In this document: positions 8,640 through 18,418 of the stretch, piece after piece | Position numbering within the stretch: the first letter of the stretch is position 1 | Layout: each line of letters begins with the position of its first letter | Origin: Lysobacter sp. | GTDB taxonomy: Bacteria > Pseudomonadota > Gammaproteobacteria > Xanthomonadales > Xanthomonadaceae | Assembly (NCBI GenBank): GCA_019634715.1 | Contig: JAHCAU010000001.1 | Coordinates: 310,001 to 374,000, forward strand | Direction of reading: 5' to 3' | DNA: 64,000 nt | The notes under the pieces: model-generated | What the model saw: only the letters and a program-made list of their open reading frames with translations | What the model was told of the DNA's origin: nothing | Database searches by the model: none | Translations under genes and position numbers: made by a program

Positions 8640-9011
8640 TCAGGCCGCGGCTTCGGGGCGGTCGACCAGCTCGACGTAGGCCATCGGAGCGTTGTCGCCG
8701 TCGCGGAAACCGCATTTCAGGATGCGCAGATAGCCACCCGGACGCTCGCGATAACGCGGGCCGAGGGTGGTGAACAGGGTGCCGACCGCTTCCTTGTCGC
8801 GCAGGCGCGCGAACGCGAGGCGGCGATTGGCGACACCGTCGATCTTCGACAGCGTGATCAGCGGTTCGGCGACGCGGCGGAGTTCCTTCGCCTTCGGCAG
8901 CGTGGTGCGGATCAGGCCGTGCTTGATCAGCGAGGCCGCCATGTTGCGGAACATCGCTTCGCGATGGGCGCTGGTGCGGCTGAATTTGCGTCCGGACTTC
9001 TGGTGGCGCAT
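8640..9011 (-). CDS. rplQ: 50S ribosomal protein L17
   Basis: 123 residues, close to the family norm, beginning [12 protein letters not shown] with [10 protein letters not shown] in the middle and [16 protein letters not shown] at the end. L17 sits on 23S rRNA near the exit-tunnel mouth. It is the last gene of the alpha operon, 66 bp after rpoA, and is followed by the operon terminator. The assignment rests on the highly conserved N terminus and its fixed position after rpoA. Confidence 0.97.
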   Translation of the reverse strand: MRHQKSGRKFSRTSAHREAMFRNMAASLIKHGLIRTTLPKAKELRRVAEPLITLSKIDGVANRRLAFARLRDKEAVGTLFTTLGPRYRERPGGYLRILKCGFRDGDNAPMAYVELVDRPEAAA

Positions 9012-9077
9012 GGTCGTGTTTCCTGGGTTATCCCCGGCAGCCTGGGCCGGGATCGGTGTTCAAAATGGGAACGAAAC

Positions 9078-10076
9078 TCAGCCCAGCATGCCGTGGGTGG
9101 CGATGCCGGCCGGCGGCCAGTTTTCGAGCTTCATGCCGAGCGAAAGACCGCGCTGGGCGAGGACTTCCTTGATCTCGGTGAGCGACTTCTTGCCGAGGTT
9201 CGGGGTCTTGAGCAGCTCCACTTCGGTCTTCTGGATCAGGTCGCCGACGTAGTAGATGCTCTCGGCCTTGAGGCAGTTGGCCGAACGCACGGTCAGCTCC
9301 AGATCGTCGATCGGACGGAGCAGGATCGGATCCACGCCGGTGGTCGCCGGCTTGGACGCGCCGCGATCGCGGTGGGTGAAGTCGCCGAAGACCGACAGCT
9401 GGTCGGTGAGGATGTCGGCGGCGGTGCGCACGGCTTCCTCGGCGTCGATCGTGCCGTTGGTTTCGATGTCGAGCACGAGCTTGTCGAGGTCGGTGCGCTG
9501 TTCGACGCGGGCCGCTTCGACCTCGTAGGCCACGCGGCGGACCGGCGAGAACGAGGCATCGAGCATCAGGCGGCCGATCGCACGGGTTTCCTCATCCGGA
9601 CGACGGCGGGCGGCGGCCGGCTGGTAGCCGAAGCCGCGCTCGATCTTCAGGCGCATGTTCAGCGCGGCATCCTTGGTGAGATGCGCGATCACGTGCTCGG
9701 GATTGAGGATCTCGACGTTGTGGTCGGTCCGGATGTCGCCGGCGATGACCACGCCCGGACCCTGCTTGCTCAGGCTCAGGGTCGAGGACTCGCCCGTGCC
9801 CATGCGGATCGCGACGTCCTTGAGGTTCAACAGCACTTCCAGCACATCTTCCTGCAGGCCTTCGACCGTGGTGTACTCATGCAGCACGCCGTCGATCTCG
9901 ACCTCGGTGATCGCGTAGCCCGGGATCGACGACAGCAACACGCGGCGCAGCGCGTTGCCGAGGGTGTGGCCGTAACCACGTTCCAGCGGCTCGATCACCA
10001 CCTTGGCGCGATTGCCGGCAAGGCGCTCGATCTGCGGAGCGCGCGGACGCAGGACCTGATTGGCGGATACCGTCAT
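9078..10076 (-). CDS. rpoA: RNA polymerase alpha subunit
   Basis: 332 residues. The N-terminal domain (to about 235) has the dimerisation motifs [22 protein letters not shown] and GFGYQPA. A linker follows, then the C-terminal domain (about 250-325), with [16 protein letters not shown] and [14 protein letters not shown], which contacts UP elements and activators. The residue usually critical for DNA contact, Arg265 of the E. coli protein, falls in the TVRSANCL segment and is present. It lies between rpsD (153-bp gap) and rplQ. The gap contains a 12-bp palindrome CCACGGCCGTGG (10168-10179) and a 7-bp hairpin (10130-10150), neither with a U-tract. Confidence 0.98.
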   Translation of the reverse strand: MTVSANQVLRPRAPQIERLAGNRAKVVIEPLERGYGHTLGNALRRVLLSSIPGYAITEVEIDGVLHEYTTVEGLQEDVLEVLLNLKDVAIRMGTGESSTLSLSKQGPGVVIAGDIRTDHNVEILNPEHVIAHLTKDAALNMRLKIERGFGYQPAAARRRPDEETRAIGRLMLDASFSPVRRVAYEVEAARVEQRTDLDKLVLDIETNGTIDAEEAVRTAADILTDQLSVFGDFTHRDRGASKPATTGVDPILLRPIDDLELTVRSANCLKAESIYYVGDLIQKTEVELLKTPNLGKKSLTEIKEVLAQRGLSLGMKLENWPPAGIATHGMLG

Positions 10077-10229
10077 CTTGTGGTGTCTCCTGGAGCCGGG
10101 GCCTCGCGGCCGCGGCGGTGTTTCTGGGGGCCTCCCCGGGCAAGGGAGGCGACCGGGGCGGCGGGCGCCACGGCCGTGGGGGTCTGGAGCGGCGCCCCCG
10201 CACGAGGCGGAGGCGCTTCACCGCGTCGC

Positions 10230-10856
10230 TTACTTCGAGTACAACTCGACGATCAGCGCTTCGTTGATGTCGGCTGGCAGGTCGCTGCGATCTGGAACGG
10301 CCTTGAACACGCCGCTGAACTTCTTGCTGTCGACTTCGATCCAGCCCGGAGCCAGGTCCATCGTCGAGGAGACGTTGAGGGCTTCCTGGACGCGGAGCTG
10401 CTTCTGCGCCTTCTCGGACAGGGTGATCGCGTCGCCGGCCTTGACCTGGTATGACGGCAGGTTCACCGACTTGCCGTTGACCATCACGCCGCGGTGCGAG
10501 ACCAGCTGGCGGGCGGCCGGACGGGTGACGGCGAAGCCCATGCGATAGACGACGTTGTCCAGACGGGTTTCCAGCATCTGCAGGAGAAGCTCGCCGGTGT
10601 TGCCCTTCTTGGTCGAGGCCTTCTTGTAGTAGTTGCGGAACTGGCGTTCAAGCAGACCGTAGATGCGCTTGACCTTCTGCTTCTCGCGCAGCTGCGTGGC
10701 GTAGTCGGACAGCTTGCCCTTGCGGGCTGCGCCGTGCTGGCCGGGCTTCTGCTCGAGCTTGCACTTCGAGTCGAGCGCACGCGCCGGCGACTTCAGACTG
10801 AGGTCTGCGCCCTCGCGACGGGCGAGTTTGCAGGTGGGACCGATATAACGAGCCAT
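10230..10856 (-). CDS. rpsD: 30S ribosomal protein S4
   Basis: 208 residues with [16 protein letters not shown] at the start and an S4 RNA-binding domain at about 98-160 ([40 protein letters not shown]). There is no CxxC zinc site, so this is the zinc-free form. S4 is a primary 16S rRNA binder and, in E. coli, the translational repressor of the alpha operon. GAGGAG precedes the ATG by 11 bp. Whether the rpsM leader here carries an S4 target pseudoknot could not be shown by eye. Confidence 0.98.
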   Translation of the reverse strand: MARYIGPTCKLARREGADLSLKSPARALDSKCKLEQKPGQHGAARKGKLSDYATQLREKQKVKRIYGLLERQFRNYYKKASTKKGNTGELLLQMLETRLDNVVYRMGFAVTRPAARQLVSHRGVMVNGKSVNLPSYQVKAGDAITLSEKAQKQLRVQEALNVSSTMDLAPGWIEVDSKKFSGVFKAVPDRSDLPADINEALIVELYSK

Positions 10857-10881
10857 GGTGTTCTCTGCTCCTCAGGCCGCG

Positions 10882-11274
10882 TCAGACGCGACGCTTCTTC
10901 GGCGGACGGCACCCGTTGTGCGGGATCGGCGTCACGTCGATGATGTTGGTGATCTTGTAGCCGACGCTGTTGAGCGAGCGCACGGCCGATTCGCGACCCG
11001 GGCCCGGGCCCTTGATGCGCACTTCGAGCGCCTTCAGGCCGTAGTCGAGGGCGGCCTTGCCGGCCTTCTCGGCGGCGACCTGCGCGGCGAAGGGGGTCGA
11101 CTTGCGCGAACCGCGGAAACCCGCGCCGCCCGAAGTCGCCCACGACAGCGCATTGCCCTGGCGGTCGGTGATGGTCACGATGGTGTTGTTGAACGAAGCG
11201 TGGACGTGCGCGATGCCGTCGGTGACGACGCGCTTGATCTTCTTTTTCGTCTTGTTGGCTGCCGGCTTGGCCAT
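10882..11274 (-). CDS. rpsK: 30S ribosomal protein S11
   Basis: 130 residues: a lysine-rich start ([10 protein letters not shown]), then [22 protein letters not shown], the signature of S11, and [14 protein letters not shown] at the C terminus. It lies on the 30S platform and contacts mRNA in the E site. It sits 12 bp after rpsM and 25 bp before rpsD, in the conserved order of the alpha operon. Length and termini match the family. Confidence 0.98.
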   Translation of the reverse strand: MAKPAANKTKKKIKRVVTDGIAHVHASFNNTIVTITDRQGNALSWATSGGAGFRGSRKSTPFAAQVAAEKAGKAALDYGLKALEVRIKGPGPGRESAVRSLNSVGYKITNIIDVTPIPHNGCRPPKKRRV

Positions 11275-11286
11275 GGTCTATGCCCC

Positions 11287-11643
11287 TTACTTCTTGATGG
11301 CCTTGCGCGGACCCTTGCGGGTACGGGCATTGGTCCGGGTGCGCTGGCCGCGGAGCGGCAGGCCACGACGATGACGCAGGCCGCGGTAGCAGCCCAGATC
11401 CATCAGACGCTTGATGGCGATGCCGACTTCACGGCGGAGGTCGCCTTCGACCGTGTACTTGCCGACTTCGGCGCGGAGGCGCTCGACTTCGGCTTCGGAC
11501 AGGTCACGGATCTTGGTGTTCGAGGTGACGCCTGCGGCATCGCAGACGAGCTTCGAACGGGTACGGCCGATGCCGTAGATGCTTTGCAGCCCGACCCAGA
11601 CGTGTTTCTGGGCAGGCAGGTTGACACCTGCAATACGCGCCAT
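11287..11643 (-). CDS. rpsM: 30S ribosomal protein S13
   Basis: 118 residues starting [10 protein letters not shown], with [13 protein letters not shown] (helix-two-turn-helix region), [19 protein letters not shown] and a basic tail ending [10 protein letters not shown] that reaches toward the P-site tRNA. GGAGA is 6 nt upstream of the ATG. This is the first gene of the alpha operon. It is separated from secY by 435 bp, where rpmJ would sit in E. coli; no rpmJ is seen there. Confidence 0.98.
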   Translation of the reverse strand: MARIAGVNLPAQKHVWVGLQSIYGIGRTRSKLVCDAAGVTSNTKIRDLSEAEVERLRAEVGKYTVEGDLRREVGIAIKRLMDLGCYRGLRHRRGLPLRGQRTRTNARTRKGPRKAIKK

Positions 11644-11714
11644 GCGCGGATCTCCAACTGGTTTGCGGCCGGGTCACCCCGGCTCATGGGGCACTTGGAC
11701 TAAGTGAACTCGAA

Positions 11715-11723
11715 ATTCTAGCA
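11715..11723 (-). promoter_or_regulatory. Candidate extended -10 promoter of the alpha operon
   Basis: On the - strand TGCTAGAAT forms an extended -10 element (TG-n-TAGAAT, 5 of 6 against TATAAT). The region 17 bp upstream, TTTCTT, is a poor -35, as is usual for extended -10 promoters. A start near 11708 would give a leader of about 65 nt before rpsM. Confidence 0.5.
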
Positions 11724-11746
11724 AGGTCTCGTTCAACAAGAAAGGG

Positions 11747-11764
11747 GTTTGGCCGTAGCCAAAC
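11747..11764 (-). terminator. Hairpin with TACG tetraloop between secY and the alpha operon
   Basis: Read on the - strand, GTTTGGC pairs with GCCAAAC around TACG, a UNCG-class loop closed by C-G, followed by CCCTTTCTTGTT. The T-tract is imperfect, so this is a moderate terminator. It lies directly upstream of the candidate alpha promoter and would separate secY transcription from it. Confidence 0.55.
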
Positions 11765-12078
11765 GCCGCCGGCCCCCTCGCGGGCACCAGCGGACCTTCC
11801 TGGCATGGGGAGAGTGCCCATGCTCCGGCGACGGACCGGGTTTGGCGCTGGCCGCACATCGCAAGGATGCCGCCCTCACCGGCCGGCACTCCTCAGGTGC
11901 CGGCACTGACCCTGGCCCACCCGGACGCGAGACCGCCGTCCAGGTCGCCCCTGCCCCGGTTTCCGACCGGAGCTCGGACATCCGCCCGAGGAGAGCAGGT
12001 GCCCGTTGCGCGGACCGGCGTGGAGCGCCGGCAACCGCGCGACGGGATGGCAGCGAAGCCGTCCCGCCCGCAGAGAGT
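11765..12078. other. Gene-free gap downstream of secY with several hairpins
   Basis: No gene is visible in this stretch on either strand. It holds GCATGGG/CCCATGC (11803-11823), an 8-bp hairpin GCCGGCAC/GTGCCGGC (11882-11904), and an imperfect GGGACGGC/GCCATCCC hairpin just after the secY stop. None has a T-tract. The gap lies where rpmJ is found in many relatives. Confidence 0.6.
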
Positions 12079-13431
12079 TTAACGCGTCAGGCCGCGATTG
12101 CCGCCCTTGAGATTCGCCTTCTTGAGCAGGCTCTCATACTGGTGCGACATCAGGTGGGCCTGGATCTGGGCGATGAAGTCCATCACCACGACGACCACGA
12201 TCAACAGCGAGGTGCCACCGAAGTAGAACGAAGTGCCCAGTTCGGTCTGCATGATCGTCGGCAGCAGGCAGACGATCACCAGGTAGATGGCGCCGGCGGC
12301 CGTCAGGCGGGTCAGCACGCCATCGATGTAGTCGGCGGTGGCCTTGCCGGGACGGATGCCGGGAATCAGAGCGCCGGACTTCTTCAGGTTCTCGGCGGTC
12401 TCCTGGGAGTTGAAGACCAGCGCGGTGTAGAAGAAGGCGAAACCGATGATCAGCCCCGCGAACAGGATCATGTAGAGCGGCTCGCCCGGCGACAGGGCCT
12501 GGGCGATCTTCTGCAGCGTGCTGACGTTGCCGGTCTGGCTGAACCAGGTCGAGGCGGTCGCCGGGAACATGATGATCGACGAGGCGAAGATCGCCGGGAT
12601 CACGCCGGACATGTTCAGTTTGAGCGGCAGGAACGAGCTCTGGTTCATGTACGCATTGCGGCCGCCCTGGCGTCGCGCGTAGTTCACCGTGATCCGGCGC
12701 TGGCCGCGCTCGACGAACACGACGAAATAGGTGAAGACCAGCACGATGGCGAGGATCAGGATGACCGTGATCCACTGCATGTCGCCGCTGTTCGCCTGCT
12801 GCAGGGTGTTGAGCACCGCGCCAGGCAGGCCGGCGACGATGCCGGCGAAGATGATCAGCGAGACACCGTTGCCGATGCCGCGCTCGGTGATCTGCTCGCC
12901 CATCCACATCAGGAACATCGTGCCCGCGGTCAGCGAGACGACAGCGGTCAGGACGAAGCCGATGCCGGGCGCATAGACCACGGGGATGCCATTGTTGGCG
13001 CCCGAGGCCTGCAATGCGGTGGCGATGCCGGCCGCCTGGAACACCGCCAGCGGGATCGCGCCGATGCGCGACCACTGGGTGATCCTGCGGCGACCGGACT
13101 CGCCTTCCTTCTGGATCGCCTTGAGGCTGGGCACGATCTGCACCAGCAACTGGACGATGATCGACGCGGAGATGTACGGGACGACGTTGAGCGCGAACAG
13201 ACTGAAGCGTTCCAGTGCGCCACCGGAGAACATGTTGAACATGTCCACGATGGTGCCTTCCTGGGTCTTCATCAGTTCCAGCATCGCCTCGGGGTTGACG
13301 CCCGGCACCGGGATGTAGCACCCGATGCGGTAGACGATCAGCGCCCCGAGCACGAACAACAGCCGCTGGCGCAGCTCGGTGAATTTGCCGAGACCGCCGA
13401 GACCACCCATTGCGTTCGCGCTTGCCGCCAT
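12079..13431 (-). CDS. secY: Preprotein translocase subunit SecY
   Basis: 450 residues with ten hydrophobic segments, the full-length channel subunit of SecYEG in the inner membrane. Diagnostic stretches are [14 protein letters not shown] near 40 (TM1 region), [15 protein letters not shown] near 80 (plug and lateral gate) and the basic cytosolic loop [25 protein letters not shown] near 240, which receives SecA or the ribosome. Tail: [18 protein letters not shown]. It follows rplO by 18 bp and ends the spc group; secE is 27 kb away beside nusG. Confidence 0.98.
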   Translation of the reverse strand: MAASANAMGGLGGLGKFTELRQRLLFVLGALIVYRIGCYIPVPGVNPEAMLELMKTQEGTIVDMFNMFSGGALERFSLFALNVVPYISASIIVQLLVQIVPSLKAIQKEGESGRRRITQWSRIGAIPLAVFQAAGIATALQASGANNGIPVVYAPGIGFVLTAVVSLTAGTMFLMWMGEQITERGIGNGVSLIIFAGIVAGLPGAVLNTLQQANSGDMQWITVILILAIVLVFTYFVVFVERGQRRITVNYARRQGGRNAYMNQSSFLPLKLNMSGVIPAIFASSIIMFPATASTWFSQTGNVSTLQKIAQALSPGEPLYMILFAGLIIGFAFFYTALVFNSQETAENLKKSGALIPGIRPGKATADYIDGVLTRLTAAGAIYLVIVCLLPTIMQTELGTSFYFGGTSLLIVVVVVMDFIAQIQAHLMSHQYESLLKKANLKGGNRGLTR

Positions 13432-13449
13432 GCCCGGATTACTCCTGCC

Positions 13450-13884
13450 TTATGCTTCGATGCTGCCGCCGGCCGCTTCGATCGCGGCCTTGGCGCCGGC
13501 AGTCGTCGCGATGCCCTTGATCACGAGCTTCTTGGTCAGCTCGCCCTTCTTCACGATCTTGACCTTCTTCGCGGTGCTCGGCACCAGCTTGGCGGCGCGC
13601 AGCGCAGCCAGGTCGATCGTGCCGTCCAGCTTGTCCAGCTGGTACAGCAGCACTTCGGCGGTGTCCTTGGCGATCGGCGAACGGAAGCCGATCTTCGGCA
13701 GGCGACGCTGCATCGGCATCTGGCCGCCTTCGAAGCCGGCCTTGATCTTGCCCTTGCCGGCGCGCGCGAACGAACCCTTGTGGCCGCGGCCCGCGGTCTT
13801 GCCGAGGCCGGAACCGATACCGCGACCGACGCGGGTGCGCTCCTTGCGGGCGCCGTCGGCGGGCTTGAGAGTATTGAGACGCAT
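13450..13884 (-). CDS. rplO: 50S ribosomal protein L15
   Basis: 144 residues: [37 protein letters not shown], the extended glycine/arginine-rich N terminus that threads into 23S rRNA, then [17 protein letters not shown], the L15 signature, and an alpha/beta C-terminal domain ending [12 protein letters not shown]. Position between rpmD (4 bp) and secY (18 bp) is the conserved spc order. Confidence 0.97.
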   Translation of the reverse strand: MRLNTLKPADGARKERTRVGRGIGSGLGKTAGRGHKGSFARAGKGKIKAGFEGGQMPMQRRLPKIGFRSPIAKDTAEVLLYQLDKLDGTIDLAALRAAKLVPSTAKKVKIVKKGELTKKLVIKGIATTAGAKAAIEAAGGSIEA

Positions 13885-13888
13885 GTGA

Positions 13889-14080
13889 TTACTCCTCCAC
13901 GCGAACGAGGTAGTGCAGCTGCGTGATCAGGCCACGCACCTGCGGGCTGTCCTTCAGCTCGCGGACATCGTTGAGTTTGTTCAGGCCCAGCGCCTTGACC
14001 GACAGGCGGTGACGCGCCTGGGTGCCGCGCAGACCCTTGACCAGGCGGACCTTGACGGTGCCGTTCTTGGAATCAGCCAT
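13889..14080 (-). CDS. rpmD: 50S ribosomal protein L30
   Basis: 63 residues, the short bacterial form: [36 protein letters not shown] followed by [16 protein letters not shown]. Its ATG overlaps the rpsE stop by 8 bp (ATGGCTGA), implying translational coupling, and it is followed 4 bp later by rplO. No unusual features. Confidence 0.97.
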   Translation of the reverse strand: MADSKNGTVKVRLVKGLRGTQARHRLSVKALGLNKLNDVRELKDSPQVRGLITQLHYLVRVEE

Positions 14081-14612
14081 TGAGGATCTCCTCCGTCTTC
14101 TTGCCGCGCTTGGCCGCGATGCGCGCCGGCGACTGCATGGACTCGAGGCCCTTCAGCGTGGCGCGCACCAGGTTGATCGGGTTGCGCGAACCGGTGGCCT
14201 TGGCCAGCACGTTCTTCACGCCCACCGCTTCGAGTACGGCGCGCATCGCGCCGCCGGCGATCACGCCGGTACCTTCCGACGCGGGCTGCATGAACACATG
14301 CGCGGCACCATGGCCGGACTTCACGGCATGCCACAGGGTGCCGTTGTTGAGGTCGACGTTGCGCATGTTCTTGCGCGCGCCTTCCATCGACTTCTGGATC
14401 GCGACCGGCACTTCGCGCGCCTTGCCGTAGCCGAAACCGACCTTGCCGGAGCCGTCGCCCACCACCGTCAGCGCGGTGAAGGTGAACTGGCGACCGCCCT
14501 TGACGGTCTTGCTGACGCGGTTGACCGCGATCAGCTTCTCGATCATGCCGTCGTCGACTTCCTCGCGGTTGCGATCACGATCGCGGCCGCGCGATTCACG
14601 TTGTTCTGCCAT
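14073..14612 (-). CDS. rpsE: 30S ribosomal protein S5
   Basis: 179 residues from [15 protein letters not shown]. An upstream extension of the open frame exists but lacks homology-like sequence and crosses the intergenic hairpins, so the start at 14612 was chosen. The double-stranded RNA-binding region ([29 protein letters not shown]) is followed by [23 protein letters not shown] and the C-terminal domain. S5 shapes the mRNA entry site. The gene is separated from rplR by 238 bp that include an intrinsic terminator, a break not found in the E. coli spc operon. Confidence 0.97.
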   Translation of the reverse strand: MAEQRESRGRDRDRNREEVDDGMIEKLIAVNRVSKTVKGGRQFTFTALTVVGDGSGKVGFGYGKAREVPVAIQKSMEGARKNMRNVDLNNGTLWHAVKSGHGAAHVFMQPASEGTGVIAGGAMRAVLEAVGVKNVLAKATGSRNPINLVRATLKGLESMQSPARIAAKRGKKTEEILNG

Positions 14613-14810
14613 TTCGATATCTCGGTTGTTTGAGGGATTTGCGGCGTGGCCGCTTATCGTTGTGGAGTCTTTCGGATGTACCGCACCGACCGGAACCGGC
14701 GGATGCGTCCGACGCAGACCGCGTCGGCAGCGAGAGGGACCCGGAGTGGACCGCGATGGCGCGCTTCGAGTTCCCGGCAGTCGCCCGATGCGCCGCGAGG
14801 CGCACCGAAC

Positions 14811-14846
14811 GAGGAAAAGCACGACCCGGGCGAACGCCCGGGTCGT
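14811..14846 (-). terminator. Intrinsic terminator between rplR and rpsE inside the spc cluster
   Basis: Arms 14836-14846 and 14821-14831 (ACGACCCGGGC/GCCCGGGTCGT, 11 perfect bp, loop GTTC on the - strand) are followed by GCTTTTCCTC. It begins 5 bp after the rplR stop. Downstream, 14613-14810 contains no gene and no strong promoter that I can identify, though rpsE must be transcribed either by readthrough or from this stretch. Confidence 0.8.
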
Positions 14847-14850
14847 CGAA

Positions 14851-15210
14851 TCAGAACTGCAGGCCGCCCTCGCGAGCGGCTTCGGCCAGCGCCTTGATGC
14901 GGCCATGGTAGCGGTAGCCCGAGCGGTCGAATGCGACCTTCTCGACACCCGCGGCCCTGGCCAGCTCGGCGATGGCGCGACCCACCTTGGTGGCGGCGTC
15001 GCTGTTCTTCTTGCTCTTCAGGCCCTCACCCACGGCGGCCTGCATGGTGTTGGCGGCCGCCAGCACCCTGGAGCCATCGGCGGTGAACACCTGGGCGTAG
15101 AGATGCTGACCGGTGCGCAGCACGGTCAGGCGCGGCACGCCGAGTTCGCGGATATGCGCGCGCGTGGACTTGGCGCGGCGCAGGCGGGCGGTGTTCTTGA
15201 TGCTGCTCAT
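14851..15210 (-). CDS. rplR: 50S ribosomal protein L18
   Basis: 119 residues from the ATG at 15210, preceded by GAGG with 9-nt spacing; an in-frame TTG at 15225 was rejected. Sequence features are [35 protein letters not shown], then [34 protein letters not shown], the 5S rRNA-binding C terminus. It follows rplF by 32 bp and is followed immediately by the internal terminator. Confidence 0.97.
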   Translation of the reverse strand: MSSIKNTARLRRAKSTRAHIRELGVPRLTVLRTGQHLYAQVFTADGSRVLAAANTMQAAVGEGLKSKKNSDAATKVGRAIAELARAAGVEKVAFDRSGYRYHGRIKALAEAAREGGLQF

Positions 15211-15242
15211 GATCTTGATCCTCAAGAAGCGGATAAGCCTGA

Positions 15243-15770
15243 TTAGGCCTTCTTGGCTTCTTTGCGAATGATGGTTTCGTCGGAGTACTTCACGCCCTTG
15301 CCCTTGTAGGGTTCCGGCGGACGGAATCCGCGGATCTTGGCGGCGACCTCACCGACGCGCTGCTTGTCCGCACCCGAGACCACGATCTCGGTCTGCGTCG
15401 GCGTGGCGATGGTGATGCCTTCCGGCGCCGGGAAGACGACCGGATGCGAGAAACCCAGCGAGAGGCTGAGATCCTTGCCCTGCATGGCGGCACGGTAGCC
15501 GACGCCGACGAGTTCGAGCTTGCGCTCGAAACCCTGGCTGACGCCATGGACCATGTTCGACAGGATGGCGCGGAGGGTGCCGGTCAGCGGGACCAGCGAA
15601 TCGTCGTTGGCCGAGAGCAGCGCATTGCCGTCTTCGATCTTCACTTCGATGCCGGCCGGCTTGGCGATCGACAGGGTGCCCTTCGGACCCTTGACGCTCA
15701 CGTTCTCGGACTGGATGTTGACTTCGACACCCTTCGGGAGGGCGATCGGCTTTTTGGCGACGCGAGACAT
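15243..15770 (-). CDS. rplF: 50S ribosomal protein L6
   Basis: 175 residues from [17 protein letters not shown]; an upstream in-frame extension to 15839 runs into rpsH and was rejected. Two tandem L6 domains are visible (about 1-80 and 85-165), the second ending in [25 protein letters not shown], the signature near the sarcin-ricin loop. It follows rpsH by 13 bp. Length and order are standard. Confidence 0.97.
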   Translation of the reverse strand: MSRVAKKPIALPKGVEVNIQSENVSVKGPKGTLSIAKPAGIEVKIEDGNALLSANDDSLVPLTGTLRAILSNMVHGVSQGFERKLELVGVGYRAAMQGKDLSLSLGFSHPVVFPAPEGITIATPTQTEIVVSGADKQRVGEVAAKIRGFRPPEPYKGKGVKYSDETIIRKEAKKA

Positions 15771-15783
15771 GGGATCGTTCTCC

Positions 15784-16179
15784 TTACGCCACGAAGCACA
15801 GGACTTCACCGCCGACGCCCTGCTGGCGCGCCTGCGCATCGGTCATGATGCCCTTCGAGGTGGAAATGATGGCGACGCCGAGACCGCCGAGAACCTTCGG
15901 CAGCTCGTCCTTGCCACGGTACTGGCGCAGGCCCGAACGCGACACGCGATGCAGGCGTTCGATGACCGGCTTGCCTTCGTAGTACTTCAGGACGATCTCG
16001 AGTTCGGCCTTGGCGCCGTTCTCGGTCACGCGGATGTCACCGACGTAGCCTTCGTCCTTGAGGACGTTGGCGATTGCGACCTTGATCTTGGAAGACGGCA
16101 TTTTCACCGTCTGCTTGCCGACGGCGGCCGCATTCTTGATGCGGACCAGCATGTCGGCGATGGGATCAGTCATGCTCAT
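15784..16179 (-). CDS. rpsH: 30S ribosomal protein S8
   Basis: 131 residues. [31 protein letters not shown] opens the N-terminal domain and [34 protein letters not shown] closes it with the conserved family end. AAGGTGA lies 8 bp before the ATG at 16179; the second ATG (codon 3) is closer to the family start. In E. coli S8 represses spc translation by binding near rplE; no such site was established here. A 188-bp gap with three hairpins separates it from rpsN. Confidence 0.97.
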   Translation of the reverse strand: MSMTDPIADMLVRIKNAAAVGKQTVKMPSSKIKVAIANVLKDEGYVGDIRVTENGAKAELEIVLKYYEGKPVIERLHRVSRSGLRQYRGKDELPKVLGGLGVAIISTSKGIMTDAQARQQGVGGEVLCFVA

Positions 16180-16367
16180 TGAGAGTCACCTTATGAGTAG
16201 CACCGATATCCGCTTTCGCGAAATCTGTCTTGGGTTGTGAGCCGGGCCAGGCCCGGTGTGACGTCCGGCGGACCGGACAAACCGTCGGAGACGGCAGCAG
16301 GCCGGACGAGCCGGCCTGCAGGTCTTGCGAACAACAGCCGCCTAGTCTACCAGCCCCGAGGGGCCGA
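16180..16367 (-). other. Hairpin-rich gap between rpsN and rpsH
   Basis: Three GC hairpins follow one another: CCGGGCC/GGCCCGG around 16242-16256, TCCGG/CCGGA around 16264-16277, and a 9-bp stem GCAGGCCGG/CCGGCCTGC (16297-16305 with 16311-16319). None is followed by a good T-tract on the - strand, so a Rho-independent terminator is not supported. No promoter was recognised. Confidence 0.5.
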
Positions 16368-16673
16368 TTACCAGCTGGCCTTGCGCAGGCCCGGCACGTC
16401 GCCACGCATGGTGGCTTCGCGCAGCTTGTTGCGGCCGAGGCCGAACTTGCGATAGACGCCGCGCGGACGGCCGGTCAGGGCGCAGCGCAGGGTCTGGCGG
16501 GACGGCGAGGAGTCGCGCGGCAGCTTCTGCAGTTTCGCCGCAGCCGCCATCTTCTCGTCGAAGTCGCCGTCCTGGCTGTTGATGATCTTCTTCAACGCTT
16601 CGCGCTTGGCGGCATACTTCTTCGCCAGCTTGGCCCGCTTGACTTCGCGGTTCACCATCGAGGTCTTTGCCAT
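16368..16673 (-). CDS. rpsN: 30S ribosomal protein S14, zinc-free form
   Basis: 101 residues: [31 protein letters not shown], then [39 protein letters not shown]. It is the long version without the CxxC pairs, so it needs no zinc. It follows rplE by 16 bp. No second rpsN is visible in the window. Confidence 0.97.
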   Translation of the reverse strand: MAKTSMVNREVKRAKLAKKYAAKREALKKIINSQDGDFDEKMAAAAKLQKLPRDSSPSRQTLRCALTGRPRGVYRKFGLGRNKLREATMRGDVPGLRKASW

Positions 16674-16689
16674 GGAATGCCTGTCCTGA

Positions 16690-17232
16690 TTAGTTGCGGA
16701 ACGGGAAGCGGAACGCTTCCAGCAAGGCCTTCGCTTCGGCGTCGGTCTTGGCGGTGGTGGTGATGGCGATATCCATGCCGCGGATCGCGTCGACGGCGTC
16801 GAAGTCGATTTCCGGGAAGATGATCTGTTCCTTCAGGCCCATGTTGTAGTTGCCGCGGCCGTCGAACGAGCGGCCCGAGACGCCGCGGAAGTCGCGGACG
16901 CGAGGCAGCGAGATGTTGATCAGGCGATCGAGGAACTCGAACATCTTCGCGCGACGCAGGGTGACCTTGCAGCCGATCGGCCAGCCATCGCGGATCTTGA
17001 ACGAAGCGACCGAGACGCGGGCCTTCGTCACCACCGGACGCTGGCCGGTGATCTTGCCCAGGTCGGCGACGGCGTTCTCCAGCACCTTCTTGTTCGCGGC
17101 GGCTTCGCCCACGCCCATGTTCAGGGTGATCTTGGAGAGCTTCGGCACTTCCATCGGATTGGTGTAGCCGAACTGCTTCATCAGCTTCGGCACCACTTCA
17201 TCCTTGTAGAACTGTTCCAGACGAGTCGTCAT
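16690..17232 (-). CDS. rplE: 50S ribosomal protein L5
   Basis: 180 residues: [44 protein letters not shown], then [30 protein letters not shown] and the end [30 protein letters not shown]5 binds 5S rRNA and contacts P-site tRNA. It lies 11 bp after rplX and 16 bp before rpsN in the standard order. Confidence 0.97.
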   Translation of the reverse strand: MTTRLEQFYKDEVVPKLMKQFGYTNPMEVPKLSKITLNMGVGEAAANKKVLENAVADLGKITGQRPVVTKARVSVASFKIRDGWPIGCKVTLRRAKMFEFLDRLINISLPRVRDFRGVSGRSFDGRGNYNMGLKEQIIFPEIDFDAVDAIRGMDIAITTTAKTDAEAKALLEAFRFPFRN

Positions 17233-17243
17233 TTTTGCATTCC

Positions 17244-17558
17244 TCAGGCGTCGACCGCCTCACCGCTGGAGCGGAACACACGCAGTTTGCGTCCATCCTC
17301 CAGCTTCTTGATACCGATGCGCTCGCCCTTGCCCGAGGCAGGGTTGAACAGCATGACGTTGGACACGTGGATCGAAGCTTCGCGCTCGATCACGCCACCG
17401 GGCTGGCCCGCCTGCGGGTTGGGCTTGGTGTGGCGCTTGATGATGTTGATGTTGGAAACGACCACGCGGTCGCCTGCAACGCTCACCACGTCGCCCTGCT
17501 TGCCCTTGTCCTTGCCGGCGATGACCAGAACGCGGTCGCCTTTCTTGATGCGATTCAT
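17244..17558 (-). CDS. rplX: 50S ribosomal protein L24
   Basis: 104 residues with an N-terminal KOW motif ([43 protein letters not shown]) and [32 protein letters not shown]24 starts 50S assembly on the 5' region of 23S rRNA. Spacing to rplN is 14 bp. Slightly longer at the C terminus (RSSGEAVDA) than many orthologues. Confidence 0.97.
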   Translation of the reverse strand: MNRIKKGDRVLVIAGKDKGKQGDVVSVAGDRVVVSNINIIKRHTKPNPQAGQPGGVIEREASIHVSNVMLFNPASGKGERIGIKKLEDGRKLRVFRSSGEAVDA

Positions 17559-17572
17559 GTCTTTTCCTCCGC

Positions 17573-17941
17573 TCAGAGCACTTCAGGCGCGAGCGAGACG
17601 ATCTTCATGAACTTCTCGGAGCGCAGTTCGCGCGTCACCGGTCCGAAGATGCGGGTGCCGATCGGCTCATGCTTGTTGTTGAGCAGCACGGCGGCGTTGG
17701 CGTCGAAGCGGATCAGCGAACCGTCTGCGCGACGCACGCCCTTGCGGGTGCGCACCACGACGGCGTTGTAGACCTCGCCCTTCTTCACCTTGCCGCGCGG
17801 AATGGCGTCCTTGATGGACACCTTGATGATGTCGCCAATGTGCGCGTAGCGGCGCTTGGAGCCGCCGAGCACCTTGATGCACATCACTTCCTTCGCACCG
17901 GAATTGTCGGCCACCTCGAGGTGGCTCTGCATCTGGATCAT
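17573..17941 (-). CDS. rplN: 50S ribosomal protein L14
   Basis: 122 residues, the usual length: [75 protein letters not shown] and the end [19 protein letters not shown]. It sits at the subunit interface near bridge B8. It is the first gene of the classical spc group; here it follows rpsQ by only 15 bp, with no terminator between the S10 and spc groups. Confidence 0.98.
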   Translation of the reverse strand: MIQMQSHLEVADNSGAKEVMCIKVLGGSKRRYAHIGDIIKVSIKDAIPRGKVKKGEVYNAVVVRTRKGVRRADGSLIRFDANAAVLLNNKHEPIGTRIFGPVTRELRSEKFMKIVSLAPEVL

Positions 17942-17956
17942 GACTCAGCCTCCTCG

Positions 17957-18220
17957 TTATTCAGCCGCGCGTTCGACGATTTCGACGACGCGCCAGTTCT
18001 TGGTTTTGGACAGCGGGGCGCACTCGGCCACGCGCACGACATCGCCTTCGTTGCAGCTGTTGTCGGCGTCATGGGCGTGCAGCTTCGTCGAGCGGCGGAT
18101 GTACTTGCCGTACAGCTCGTGCTTGACCAGGCGCTCGACCAGCACGGTGACGGTCTTGTCCATCTTGTTGCTGACGACGCGGCCCTGGACCGTTCGCTGC
18201 TTCTTTTCGGTGTTGTTCAT
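17957..18220 (-). CDS. rpsQ: 30S ribosomal protein S17
   Basis: 87 residues, OB-fold: [43 protein letters not shown], then [32 protein letters not shown]. It is an early 16S rRNA binder. It lies 12 bp after rpmC and ends the S10 gene group. Confidence 0.97.
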   Translation of the reverse strand: MNNTEKKQRTVQGRVVSNKMDKTVTVLVERLVKHELYGKYIRRSTKLHAHDADNSCNEGDVVRVAECAPLSKTKNWRVVEIVERAAE

Positions 18221-18232
18221 TGTCGTCAGTCC

Positions 18233-18418
18233 TTACTTCTGCTGACCGAGCAACATGTTGACGCGGGCGATTTCACGGCGCACGCGACGGATGTCGTGGG
18301 TCTTGGCGAGCTGGCCGGTAGCCTTCTGCATGCGGAGCGAGAACTGCTCCTTCTGCAGGTCGGTCAGATGGGCCTTCAGCTCGTCGGCCGACTTGGCTTT
18401 GAGTTGCTTGAGTTCCAT
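18233..18418 (-). CDS. rpmC: 50S ribosomal protein L29
   Basis: 61 residues, two helices: [61 protein letters not shown]. The ATG overlaps the rplP stop (ATGA), so translation is coupled. L29 lies beside the tunnel exit near L23. Confidence 0.97.
   Translation of the reverse strand: MELKQLKAKSADELKAHLTDLQKEQFSLRMQKATGQLAKTHDIRRVRREIARVNMLLGQQK

Noticed and set aside
14613..14948. Longer rpsE with an N-terminal extension
   Set aside because: The extension crosses the terminator and lacks S5-like sequence; the family start MAEQ at 14612 fits the usual length.
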